Below are positions 1 through 7,872 of a DNA stretch of 48,520 nucleotides, piece by piece (within the stretch, counting starts at the first letter, position 1; each line of letters opens with the position of its first letter). Both the position numbers and the translations under genes were made by a program. The DNA is from Treponema sp. (lineage in GTDB: Bacteria > Spirochaetota > Spirochaetia > Treponematales > Treponemataceae). Below the pieces are notes generated by a model. It was not told the DNA's origin. It made no database searches and saw nothing but the letters and a program-made list of their open reading frames with translations. The stretch is taken from the NCBI GenBank assembly GCA_022510845.1, contig JAFLSR010000016.1, forward strand, positions 1 through 48,520. Direction: 5' to 3'.

Positions 1-135
1 TGAAATTGAACGCAAGCCAATGGCTTGCTATCGAGTTTTCTTCGAAAACTCGCGGCGGCTTATTTTAACTTTGAGAATTTTTACTTCACAAAAATCCTCG
101 CTTATTCACTGCGATTTTCCGTTTCGCTGAAAATC
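1..135 (+). repeat. Palindrome-rich intergenic element upstream of ruvA
   Basis: Seen directly: a 17-nt palindrome at 12-28 (GCAAGCCA-A-TGGCTTGC), a perfect hairpin at 32-52 (CGAGTTTTC/GAAAACTCG), the linker CTTATTCACTGC at about 101-112 and a hairpin at 113-135 (GATTTTC/GAAAATC). The linker and hairpin order match the four-hairpin elements near 6.4, 33.4, 35.2 and 36.8 kb, so this looks like a shortened or rearranged relative. The first 28 bases recur with one mismatch, inverted, at 27040-27067. No gene is seen in positions 1-174. Confidence 0.6.
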
Positions 136-174
136 ACGAAAAATTGGAATGCTCTGTCAGACTGAAAATTACTC

Positions 175-203
175 TTGTAACTCCACTTGCGATTTGATAT
201 AAT
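175..203 (+). promoter_or_regulatory. ruvA promoter, predicted to give a leaderless mRNA
   Basis: TTGTAA at 175-180, a 17-bp spacer and TATAAT at 198-203, with an extended -10 (TGATATAAT). Only six bases separate the -10 box from the ruvA ATG, so transcription should start at or within a base or two of the start codon. A small palindrome TTAC-N4-GTAA (169-180) overlaps the -35 box and could be an operator; that part is speculative. Confidence 0.6.
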
Positions 204-209
204 GGAAAA

Positions 210-824
210 ATGTTCAACAGTCTAAAAGGCATCGTTACGCGAAAATTTGGCAACACGATTTTTCTTGATGTGAATGGAATCGAATGGGACTTGTTCGCCA
301 CTTCAAGCACTGTGGAATCCGTTGGCGAAATTGGCAGCGAAGCGAGAATTTTTACTTGGCTTTATATGCGCGAAGATTCGGCGCGTTTTTATGGATTTGC
401 CACGGAAGAAGAGCGCGATGTTTTTTTGGATTTGCTGAAGGTGGAAGGAGTGGGTGCAAAAGGCGCGGTGAAAATTCTGAGCAACATCAGCGTGCCTCGT
501 TTTATAACCGCGCTTGACGAAGGAAATACCGAGGCGCTCGAAGCGGTTTCAGGAATAGGCAAAAGGACTGCCGCCAAAATCATGCTCAAGTTGAAGGGAA
601 AACTCACGCTCGATGATTCTGCGAAATCGACTTCGAATTCTGAAAAATCCGAATTTCAAGACGTGATAAATTCGCTTGTGGAAATGGGCTACGACAAGCG
701 CGATGTTCAGGGCGTTGTGCAGAAAATTTTGGGCGAGTTGCTTCACAATGAAGATTTTACTTCAAAATCTCAGACCGGAAAAGAGGAAATGATTTTCCGC
801 AAAGCGTTGGTGGATTTGGCGTAG
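210..824 (+). CDS. ruvA: Holliday junction branch migration protein RuvA
   Basis: RuvA binds four-way DNA junctions and loads the RuvB motor. The 204-residue product has the family's usual length and layout: an N-terminal OB-fold (about 1-62, starting MFNSLKGIV), then two helix-hairpin-helix motifs ([13 protein letters not shown] near 79-91 and [13 protein letters not shown] near 114-126), an acidic Ser-rich linker and a small C-terminal domain (about 150-204) that contacts RuvB. The ATG at 210 lies six bases after a TATAAT box and has no Shine-Dalgarno sequence, so the mRNA is probably leaderless. It is followed eight bases later by ruvB, as in most bacteria. Confidence 0.96.
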   Translation: MFNSLKGIVTRKFGNTIFLDVNGIEWDLFATSSTVESVGEIGSEARIFTWLYMREDSARFYGFATEEERDVFLDLLKVEGVGAKGAVKILSNISVPRFITALDEGNTEALEAVSGIGKRTAAKIMLKLKGKLTLDDSAKSTSNSEKSEFQDVINSLVEMGYDKRDVQGVVQKILGELLHNEDFTSKSQTGKEEMIFRKALVDLA

Positions 825-832
825 AGGTTTCT

Positions 833-1879
833 ATGAGCGATGAATATGACAGCATAGTCCGCGCGGGAATTTCTTTGCCCGAAGATTCGCAGGAAGGAAA
901 TCTGCGTCCCCAACTTCTGAATGAATTTCTTGGGCAGGAAGAAATCAAAAAAAATCTTTCTGTTTTCATTCAGGCGGCGCGGGAGCGCGAGGACGCGCTC
1001 GACCATTTGTTTTTGATTGGACCTCCTGGTTTGGGAAAGACCACGCTCGCGCAAATCACTGCGCACGAACTTGGCGCGGACTTCAAAGTAACGAGCGCGC
1101 CCGCATTGGATAAGCCCAAGGATTTGGCTGGCATCCTTTCCACGATAGGCGAGCGCACGGTTTTTTTTATCGATGAAATCCATCGCCTCAAGCCCGCCAT
1201 CGAAGAGATGCTTTACATCGCCATGGAAGATTTCGAACTCGACTGGGTGATAGGGCAGGGGGCAGCCGCGCGGACGGTGCGGATTCCAATTCCGAAATTC
1301 ACGCTTGTTGGTGCAACCACGAAGGCGGGCATGGTTTCTAGTCCTTTGATAAGCCGATTCGGAATTGTGCAGCGTTTTGACTACTACACGGCGGAAGAAC
1401 TTGCGCGGATAATAAAACGCACGGCAGAAATTCTCAAGGTGAAAATCGAAGACGATGCCGCCCTTTCTTTGGCAAAGTGTTCGCGTGGCACTCCGCGCGT
1501 TGCAAACAGGATTGTCCGCCGTATGCGGGATTTTGCGCAAATCGAAGGGGAGGGGCTTGTGACGAACGACATTGTCGTTGCAGGGCTTTCGCGGCTTGGA
1601 ATCGATTCTCTCGGACTTGAAAAATACGACCGGGAAATTCTTCTTTCGATAATCGAGAAATTCGGCGGAGGACCTGTGGGCGCGGAAACGCTCGCGATTT
1701 CCATAGGCGAAAGTCAGGACACGCTTGAAGACTACTACGAGCCTTATTTGATTCAATGCGGACTTTTGCAGCGTACGCCGCGTGGACGCATGGTCACGGA
1801 AAAGGCGTATAGGCATTTGGGAATCGAACTGAAAAATCGGCTCGCATCTGACGAACAAACAACGAGAAGCCTATTTTGA
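833..1879 (+). CDS. ruvB: Holliday junction branch migration helicase RuvB
   Basis: RuvB is the hexameric AAA+ ATPase that drives branch migration with RuvA. Visible motifs are Walker A ([11 protein letters not shown], about residues 62-72), Walker B (FFIDEIH, about 110-116), sensor I (LVGATTKAG, about 161) and the C-terminal winged helix ending in ...[16 protein letters not shown]. The 348-residue length is normal. The ATG follows an AGAGG Shine-Dalgarno sequence in the short gap after ruvA, and the stop overlaps the queA start in TTGA. No ruvC is present in this window. Confidence 0.97.
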   Translation: MSDEYDSIVRAGISLPEDSQEGNLRPQLLNEFLGQEEIKKNLSVFIQAAREREDALDHLFLIGPPGLGKTTLAQITAHELGADFKVTSAPALDKPKDLAGILSTIGERTVFFIDEIHRLKPAIEEMLYIAMEDFELDWVIGQGAAARTVRIPIPKFTLVGATTKAGMVSSPLISRFGIVQRFDYYTAEELARIIKRTAEILKVKIEDDAALSLAKCSRGTPRVANRIVRRMRDFAQIEGEGLVTNDIVVAGLSRLGIDSLGLEKYDREILLSIIEKFGGGPVGAETLAISIGESQDTLEDYYEPYLIQCGLLQRTPRGRMVTEKAYRHLGIELKNRLASDEQTTRSLF

Positions 1880-2931
1880 AACGCACGGATTTTTATTTCG
1901 ATTTGCCACAGGAACTCATCGCGCAATATCCGAGCGCGCAACGCGGAAACGACCGTTTGATGGTTTTGGGACGCAAAAGCGGCAAGATTTCACATCGCAT
2001 GATAGAAGATTTGCCCGAACTTGTCGAAAGCGGAACTTTGATGGTCTTCAACAATTCGCGTGTCCGAAAGGCGCGGGTTTTCGGCATGAAGGAATCTACT
2101 GGGCGCGAAGTGGAATTCATCTTTTTGAACAAGGTCGATGAATCTTCCTGCGTTTGGAATACGCTCGTCAAAAATGCGAAAAAGCAAAGACCCGGAATGC
2201 GATATGCATTTCCCGATTCAAGCATTGGCACGATTTTGGAAAATCAGCAAAATGACGGAACTGAGTTTCGCACGATTAAATTCGATTTTACGCTCACGGA
2301 AAGTTGGTTCGAAAAAAACGGGCACATCCCGCTCCCCCCTTACATAAAACGCGCGGACGATGAGGCGGACGGCGAACGCTATCAGAATGTCTTTGCAAAG
2401 ACGGTTGGAAGCGCGGCTTGCCCCACGGCGGGGCTTCATTTTACGAACGAGATGCTTGAAAAACTCGAACAAAAGAAAATCGATCGCGTTTTCATCACGT
2501 TGCACGTGGGGCTTGGAACTTTTTTGCCGGTGCGCGAGGAAAATATCGAAGATCACAAAATGCATGAAGAAATTTTCACTGTGGAAAGAAGTGCCGCGAA
2601 AAAAATAAACCAGGCGAAAAAAGAAGGACGCCCGATTTTGGCGGTGGGCACGACAAGCGTCCGCACTTTGGAATCGGCGTGCGTTGCGGATAATGACGAC
2701 AAATCGTGGCAAGTGCGCGAAGGAACTTTTGCGACAAGCATTTTCATGTACCCTGGCTACAAATTCAAAATCGTGGATCAGATGTTCACGAATTTCCACA
2801 CGCCCGAATCCACTTTGATAATGCTTGTGAGCGCGTTTTCTTCGCGCGAAAATATCTTGAACGCCTATAAAGTGGCTGTACAAGAAAAATACCGCTTTTT
2901 TTCCTATGGCGACGCGATGCTCATAAAGTAA
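1876..2931 (+). CDS. queA: S-adenosylmethionine:tRNA ribosyltransferase-isomerase QueA
   Basis: QueA transfers the ribosyl part of SAM to 7-aminomethyl-7-deazaguanine in tRNA, making epoxyqueuosine. The N terminus ([19 protein letters not shown]), [10 protein letters not shown] (about 55-64), [13 protein letters not shown] (about 181-193), GLGTFLPVR (about 213-221) and NFHTPESTL (about 309-317) are family signatures, and 351 residues is normal. The start is TTG at 1876, overlapping the ruvB stop by four bases, which suggests translational coupling. It is the last gene of a ruvA-ruvB-queA operon closed by a strong terminator. Confidence 0.96.
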   Translation: MKRTDFYFDLPQELIAQYPSAQRGNDRLMVLGRKSGKISHRMIEDLPELVESGTLMVFNNSRVRKARVFGMKESTGREVEFIFLNKVDESSCVWNTLVKNAKKQRPGMRYAFPDSSIGTILENQQNDGTEFRTIKFDFTLTESWFEKNGHIPLPPYIKRADDEADGERYQNVFAKTVGSAACPTAGLHFTNEMLEKLEQKKIDRVFITLHVGLGTFLPVREENIEDHKMHEEIFTVERSAAKKINQAKKEGRPILAVGTTSVRTLESACVADNDDKSWQVREGTFATSIFMYPGYKFKIVDQMFTNFHTPESTLIMLVSAFSSRENILNAYKVAVQEKYRFFSYGDAMLIK

Positions 2932-2979
2932 ATCACGGGAAGATTTTTTTGCGTTTTATAGTTTTGTCCATGTGTTGCA

Positions 2980-3013
2980 CATACCCCATACCTGTATGGG
3001 GTATGTTTTTTTT
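2980..3013 (+). terminator. Intrinsic terminator of ruvAB-queA
   Basis: An 11-bp perfect stem (CATACCCCATA/TATGGGGTATG) with a four-base loop is followed by eight T residues. It lies about 50 bases after the queA stop. The rest of 2932-3220 contains no gene I can support. Confidence 0.88.
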
Positions 3014-3150
3014 ATCTGACTTGTTTCAATGGATTTTGCATGAATTCAAAAATTTCATGCGCACCCTTGTTTTGTCATCGAGTTTTTATTTGTCTTTTTC
3101 GTGCAAAAATGCAGCGGATGAAAAGTGCTTTTTATTTTGTTGCGAAAAGA

Positions 3151-3190
3151 TTTTCAGGCGTGAAAAATTTAATTTTTCACGCCTGAAATC
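3151..3190 (-). terminator. Terminator-like hairpin after the OmpA/FlgD-Ig gene
   Basis: TTCAGGCGTGAAAAATT pairs with AATTTTTCACGCCTGAA (3153-3187), giving an about 16-bp stem. It sits about 35 bases beyond the stop codon of the minus-strand surface-protein gene and is followed on that strand by AATCTTTT. The almost symmetric A/T flanks could also stop plus-strand transcription. Confidence 0.6.
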
Positions 3191-3220
3191 ATAATAACTC
3201 AATCTGCTTTTTTAAGCGCG

Positions 3221-6200
3221 TTATTTGTGCAGAATAAATTCAACACGGCGGTTCTTCCACCAGTTTGCGCTGTCGTTGAATGCAGCGATTGGTTCGGACG
3301 CGCCCTTGCCTTGCGAAGAAAGTCGTGAAGCGGGAATGCCACTGTTTTTCACAAGCCAATCTTTTACGAATGCGGCGCGTTTGTCTGAAAGAGAAAGCAG
3401 CACTCCCTCTTCTCCTGCCACGCCTGTCCTGTTCGCGTGCCCTACGACAGTCACCGTGTAGTCAGGGAATTTTTTCAAAATCTCGCCCACACGTTTCAAG
3501 ACGCGCACATTGTTCGCCGCCTGCTCCTTTGTCACTTGGCTTCCCTTCACTTCATCGGCTGTTTTGAAATCGGCATTGTTCGAGCGGAAAATTATCGAAG
3601 GTACTGCCATTTTCAAATTGCCGCCGTCGCGAATAACCAAAATGTCCACGGGAATGATTCCTGAAACAGTCGTGCTCATTCCAAGGCTGTCCGTCGCCGT
3701 GAAGATGTAAGGATAGTCCATCGCTGACTGAACTCGTTCCGCCTTGCCGTCGCGCTCTATCTTTGTGTTGCTCAGTCCGTCCCAAGTGATTTGCGGAGTG
3801 ATTTTTTCTCCGCCCGAAGTTTTCCAGAAAGCTGAATTGTTTCCTGTGCCTTCGGGATGATTTATGACAAAACTCCATGAGGCGAATTTCGATGTAGATT
3901 TTCCATCGAGCGTGATGAAGCAATCGTCGTCAACGCCATCATTGTCGGGACTGAAAAAATCGGGTTCGATTTTTACTGCCAAAGTTGGCGGCGTAACAGA
4001 GCAGAGAAATGGCTGACTCCTTGTGTCCACAAAATTTCCTTTGGAATAATTCACGGTCAAATGGCCTGTGAAATTTCCCTCGCAATCTTTTCCGTTTGAG
4101 TCTTTTCCGTCCCAAATGATTTGTGAAGGAATTTTTGATGAAGCGGCGGAAAGTGAGCGCACAGATTTTCCTGACGAATTTTCTACATCAAATGTCCACG
4201 ATTCGATTCCCTCGTTCAACGAAATGTGCGTTTCAAATTTTTGTGAAGTAAGTCCTGTTTTTGATATGGGCGAAATTCCTGAATAACCAGCCGTAACATA
4301 AGCGGTGGTGGCTCGCGCGTCCAGCACAATCGAATCGAATTTCTTTTCGAATGTGTTTCCCGCCTCATCTTCCGCGCTTATCACAAGCGAATATTTTCCG
4401 TCTGGTGCCTTGTTGCCGTTATCCGTGCTGCCGTTCCATTCAAAACTGGAATTTTGTTTTCCCGCAAAAAAGCCGTTCCAGATGAAAGTTTTTACGACCG
4501 AATTTTTTTCGTCCAAAACCCGCGCGCGCCATTCAGTTTCTCGCGTCGAATTGGAAGTGGCAATTTTCAGCGTGTCTTTGCGTCCGTCGCCATCGGGTGA
4601 AAAAATCTCGTTTGCTAGAGATGCTTCAACATACGGCGAAACCGTGTCAATCGAAACGGGCAATGATTGTGCCTGCGCGCTTGAACCGTTCTCCGAAAGT
4701 ATTGAAATCGCTGCGAAGTACATTCCGTCAGGGCAAACTTTTCCGTCAGAAGAAATTCCGTTCCACACAAAATTTCCAGGATTTTTTCCGTTCGCTTTTT
4801 CCGAGTAGACTGTGACACCGCTTTGATTTTTGATTTCAAAAGAATAGGATTTTACTGCGTTCGATTTTAGGACGCTTGAAAAAGTCACGTTTTTGCGCGC
4901 TCCGTTCGGATTGAAGGCGCGGTAGTTTGCAGAGAGCATCACTTCGGTTTTTGAAGTATCCAATGTGAACGAAGTTTTTGTTTTGGTGCTGAATGAATTT
5001 CCTGCCAAATCTTCGGCTGAAATTTCATAATCATATTTTCCGTCCGAACAAATTTTTTTGTCCTTGCCGATTCCGTTCCAAGAAATTTGTTCGGGCAGGT
5101 TCGTGCCAAAGTCGTATTCAAAAACCGCGTTGTCAGTTCCTGCCACAAGAATTTTTCCAAGCCATCTTTTTATTGGTGCGCCGTTATCTTTTTTCGCGCT
5201 TTGCCGCAAAGTGAACACGTCTTTGCTTCCGTCGCCATCGGGACTGAAAATATCGTCATAAGCGGAAATTGTCGCGGATGGTTCCATCGTGTCAAAAACG
5301 AAAATCGGAGAATTGACGACAGGCGTTTTGTAGCCGTTCAAATATTCTGCGGTAACGCGGGCAAAATATTCGCCGTCCGCAATTTGCTCGCCAGAATCAT
5401 TTTTTCCTTCAAAAACAATTTTGGACGGAACTGTGCTTCCCTTGCCTCCCGAATAATTTCGCACGGATTTTCCAGACTTGTCCAGAATCTCCACGTTCCA
5501 ATTTACGAGCGCGTTTCCGCTTCCTTTTCGTGGCTCGGGAATTGTGAGGTCCAAAGTTACGGAATTGACTTTGCTTTTTTGTGGAATTGAAAAATATTGC
5601 GAGCCGACAATCATTATGTTTGTCGCAGGTTTTTCGGCGGAAAAGATTATGTTCGTAACTTCGGAGGTTTTGTTTGTGTTGCCTGCGCGGTCGGTCGCGC
5701 TTATCGAATATTTGTAAACGCCGTCTTGCACGATAATTCCGTTGTCGTCCGTGCCGTTCCATTCAAGCGAGGCGGGGGCGGAATTTTCCCAGGTATAGTT
5801 TCGCACGATTTTTCCGTTCACGTCGGAAATCGTCGCGCTCCATTTGTCTTCTTTTGAACCGCTTTGCCCAATGGCGAAATTGATTTTTTCACCTTCACCG
5901 AAAATCCGCTGTCCTTCGGGCGCAACTGAAATTAAAACTTGTGGCGGTGTGTTGTCAACAATCACGGACGATTTTGCGGTCTTGCTTGAGTTGCCGCTGT
6001 CGTCAGTTGCGACGATGTAATAGAAATATTCGCCGTCTGGTGCTGTTTCGCCATTTTCCATCACGCCATTCCAAGACACTGTGGGCGGCACTTCAATGGA
6101 ACTTTTTTTCGTTTTCGCTGCATTGATGAGATTTTTCATATTGAAAACTGTGGGCAAAGCGATTTTGTTTCCAATCGTGCGGACAACTTTTCCTTGCGAG

Positions 6201-6370
6201 TTTTCCACAACCAACGCCCAACTGAAAATCTTTCCTTTGTCCTTGACGCGAAAATTCACGACAAGTTCATCTTGAACGCCATCATTGTTCGGCGAAATGT
6301 ATTTTGCTTCCGCTGCGAAAAAATTCGACGCGAGAATAAAAATCAAAACTGGCAAAAAATTTTTTTTCAT
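3221..6370 (-). CDS. Large secreted FlgD-Ig repeat protein with C-terminal OmpA domain
   Basis: The 1049-residue product starts with a signal peptide (MKKNFLPVLIFILASNFFAAEA). The body is a series of about eight Ig-like units of roughly 100 residues, each ending in the FlgD-Ig signature W-N/D-G...DGxYxxxxxAxDxxGN. Four units open with an Asp-rich loop such as SPNNDGVQD, FSPDGDGSKD, FSPDGDGRKD and FSPDNDGVDD, which may bind calcium. The last 120 residues are an OmpA-like peptidoglycan-binding domain (VVGHANRTG, ending RRVEFILHK). I infer a periplasmic or surface scaffold tying the envelope to peptidoglycan. It has an AAGGAGAG ribosome site and follows the barrel gene 6533-7570, separated by a four-hairpin element. 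The substrate or partner is unknown. Confidence 0.85.
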   Translation of the reverse strand: MKKNFLPVLIFILASNFFAAEAKYISPNNDGVQDELVVNFRVKDKGKIFSWALVVENSQGKVVRTIGNKIALPTVFNMKNLINAAKTKKSSIEVPPTVSWNGVMENGETAPDGEYFYYIVATDDSGNSSKTAKSSVIVDNTPPQVLISVAPEGQRIFGEGEKINFAIGQSGSKEDKWSATISDVNGKIVRNYTWENSAPASLEWNGTDDNGIIVQDGVYKYSISATDRAGNTNKTSEVTNIIFSAEKPATNIMIVGSQYFSIPQKSKVNSVTLDLTIPEPRKGSGNALVNWNVEILDKSGKSVRNYSGGKGSTVPSKIVFEGKNDSGEQIADGEYFARVTAEYLNGYKTPVVNSPIFVFDTMEPSATISAYDDIFSPDGDGSKDVFTLRQSAKKDNGAPIKRWLGKILVAGTDNAVFEYDFGTNLPEQISWNGIGKDKKICSDGKYDYEISAEDLAGNSFSTKTKTSFTLDTSKTEVMLSANYRAFNPNGARKNVTFSSVLKSNAVKSYSFEIKNQSGVTVYSEKANGKNPGNFVWNGISSDGKVCPDGMYFAAISILSENGSSAQAQSLPVSIDTVSPYVEASLANEIFSPDGDGRKDTLKIATSNSTRETEWRARVLDEKNSVVKTFIWNGFFAGKQNSSFEWNGSTDNGNKAPDGKYSLVISAEDEAGNTFEKKFDSIVLDARATTAYVTAGYSGISPISKTGLTSQKFETHISLNEGIESWTFDVENSSGKSVRSLSAASSKIPSQIIWDGKDSNGKDCEGNFTGHLTVNYSKGNFVDTRSQPFLCSVTPPTLAVKIEPDFFSPDNDGVDDDCFITLDGKSTSKFASWSFVINHPEGTGNNSAFWKTSGGEKITPQITWDGLSNTKIERDGKAERVQSAMDYPYIFTATDSLGMSTTVSGIIPVDILVIRDGGNLKMAVPSIIFRSNNADFKTADEVKGSQVTKEQAANNVRVLKRVGEILKKFPDYTVTVVGHANRTGVAGEEGVLLSLSDKRAAFVKDWLVKNSGIPASRLSSQGKGASEPIAAFNDSANWWKNRRVEFILHK

Positions 6371-6387
6371 AAACTCTCCTTATGAAT

Positions 6388-6528
6388 TTCGAAGTTTTCA
6401 AAAATTTGAATTTTTGAAAACTTCGAAAAGACCGTTTCGAATGCAATGAGAAACGGCATTGGATAAACGAGTTTTTGCGAAGCAAGAAACTCGAAGTAAA
6501 AGTTTGCGACGGCATTTCGACGCAAACT
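6388..6528 (-). repeat. Four-hairpin composite element, copy between two envelope genes
   Basis: Read on the minus strand: hairpin 0 at 6528-6501 (AGTTTGCG/CGCAAACT, loop TCGAAATGCCGT), hairpin beta at 6493-6468 (CGAGTTTCTTG...AAAAACTCG), linker TTTATCCAATGCC, hairpin gamma at 6457-6431 (GCCGTTTC/GAAACGGT) and hairpin delta at 6427-6388 (17-bp perfect stem, loop TTCAAA). It is 141 nt long. It fills the gap between the barrel gene and the OmpA gene and ends just before the latter's ribosome-binding site. Confidence 0.85.
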
Positions 6529-6532
6529 GAAA

Positions 6533-7570
6533 TCAGTCCATTTCGATGACTGGACCTTCCGTGTCCAATTCGCCCAAACGCAAAACCGCGCCCACCGAAA
6601 AAAGATTGATGTCGCCATCAACATTTTTCCATGCAACGGAAGGACAAATCTCGCTGCGCGCCCAGTCGTCCTTTTTCATAAATTGAGTTCCGATGTTGAA
6701 CTTAAAAATCACTCCGATTGTTGGAAGCCACGAATTGCGGCCCTCACTTGCCTCGCGCGCGTTGAATTGCCAAGAAGAATTTATCCGAAGAAAATGCGCT
6801 ACTTCAATTTGAACTCCGCTGTCAAAAATGATGTTCTGAAAAAACGGCGTGGTTACGTCAAGTGAAAGTCCGAGTTTGAAATTTTCGGTGCGAACCAGTT
6901 CTGCCGCCGCTCCCGCTCGGATTGTGGAAAAAGTCGGAAATCCCGACCAGTCGTTTCCAAAATGCGACTTCACACCAAGCGTATCCGCCCTGCTGAAAGT
7001 TTTTCCGAGATTGTTCGCGCTTGCTCCTATGCGGAAATTTTTGAGAAACGCGATGTCGCCAAAGTTGTAGACGGCCCCAATATCCGCAGTGAGCATCCAG
7101 TCCGTGCCGCTTCCCCAAAATCCGCCGAAGCCGAGCGCAAGCCCTACATGGAGTTTTTCCATAATTTGCTTGGACGCGCTCGTTCGGAAATTTATGCTGT
7201 TTCCCAAATGCATATTGTAGAATGGCACGAAGACTCCTTCGATTTCCGCGCTGAAATTCGCCCAGTCCGTTGGAACGATGATTCCGGTTCCGAACGCCTG
7301 TCCATATTTGTCAGGACCAATGGAATCGAACATCGCGGTATAGCCAAGATCCAGCGTGATGCGTTTTTCCAATGCGCCCAGCGCAGGGTTTATCATTGTG
7401 CTCGCTGACGTTACAGAAAGAATTCCTCCGCCAACTGTAGAGAGACCTCCAGTGAGCGTTTCAGGATGCGCAAGGTAAAAAAGATTTTCGCCCTGGACAG
7501 GCGGATTGTATGCCGCCGCCGAAAAAATCAAGACCATCGCAGCAATAAACGCCGAAACTGTTTTTTTCAT
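6533..7570 (-). CDS. Predicted outer-membrane beta-barrel protein
   Basis: The 345-residue protein has a cleavable signal peptide (MKKTVSAFIAAMVLIFSAAA). The mature part alternates polar and aromatic residues typical of membrane beta strands, with a conserved-looking TMINPALGALE segment near the N terminus resembling the NPA(L) motif of FadL/PorV-type and treponemal UPF0164 proteins. The last residues (LDTEGPVIEMD) do not end in Phe, which is unusual for a barrel. The ribosome site CAGGAG is clear. It precedes the giant OmpA/FlgD-Ig gene on the same strand, so the two may work together in the outer membrane. Family membership is a resemblance only. Confidence 0.72.
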   Translation of the reverse strand: MKKTVSAFIAAMVLIFSAAAYNPPVQGENLFYLAHPETLTGGLSTVGGGILSVTSASTMINPALGALEKRITLDLGYTAMFDSIGPDKYGQAFGTGIIVPTDWANFSAEIEGVFVPFYNMHLGNSINFRTSASKQIMEKLHVGLALGFGGFWGSGTDWMLTADIGAVYNFGDIAFLKNFRIGASANNLGKTFSRADTLGVKSHFGNDWSGFPTFSTIRAGAAAELVRTENFKLGLSLDVTTPFFQNIIFDSGVQIEVAHFLRINSSWQFNAREASEGRNSWLPTIGVIFKFNIGTQFMKKDDWARSEICPSVAWKNVDGDINLFSVGAVLRLGELDTEGPVIEMD

Positions 7571-7599
7571 AAAATCTCCTGAATAAAATATTTCATCTT

Positions 7600-7628
7600 A
7601 TTTTACCATAAGTTAAAAAATATTGGAA
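7600..7628 (-). promoter_or_regulatory. Promoter of the barrel-OmpA operon
   Basis: On the minus strand TTCCAA, 17 bp, TAAAAT with an upstream TGG (extended -10). It lies about 30 bases before the barrel start codon. Fit to the -35 consensus is modest. Confidence 0.45.
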
Positions 7629-7714
7629 GAGCGACGTTACTTATAAATAATTTTAAATGCGTGAAGTTGCAGCGGCAATTATGCGAAATTTCAACGGCTT
7701 GTTTCGTGCCTGTC

Positions 7715-7743
7715 TTGAATTTCTTTTAAAAATTTTATACAAT
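7715..7743 (+). promoter_or_regulatory. gltA promoter
   Basis: TTGAAT (7715-7720), 17 bp, TACAAT (7738-7743). It predicts a 5' leader of about 120 bases before gltA. The 302-base divergent region 7571-7872 holds this promoter and the opposing one near 7600; I see no gene or stable long hairpin in the rest. Confidence 0.6.
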
Positions 7744-7872
7744 TCAAAATGGATTAGTTTGAATTTATGATTTTTATTTAAGAGTCTTTTCAAAATTCAA
7801 AATTTGTTTGCGAAAGCGGACGTTGCAACGCGGATTCAATGACCAAACGCAGGATAAAAGAGGAGGACTACG

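Noticed and set aside
770..1858. Long open frame antisense to ruvB (362 codons)
   Set aside because: It mirrors ruvB codon structure, has no ribosome site or family features, and ruvB is certain on the other strand.
2949..3194. 81-codon frame after queA
   Set aside because: It contains the queA terminator and another hairpin, has no ribosome site and a composition unlike its neighbours.
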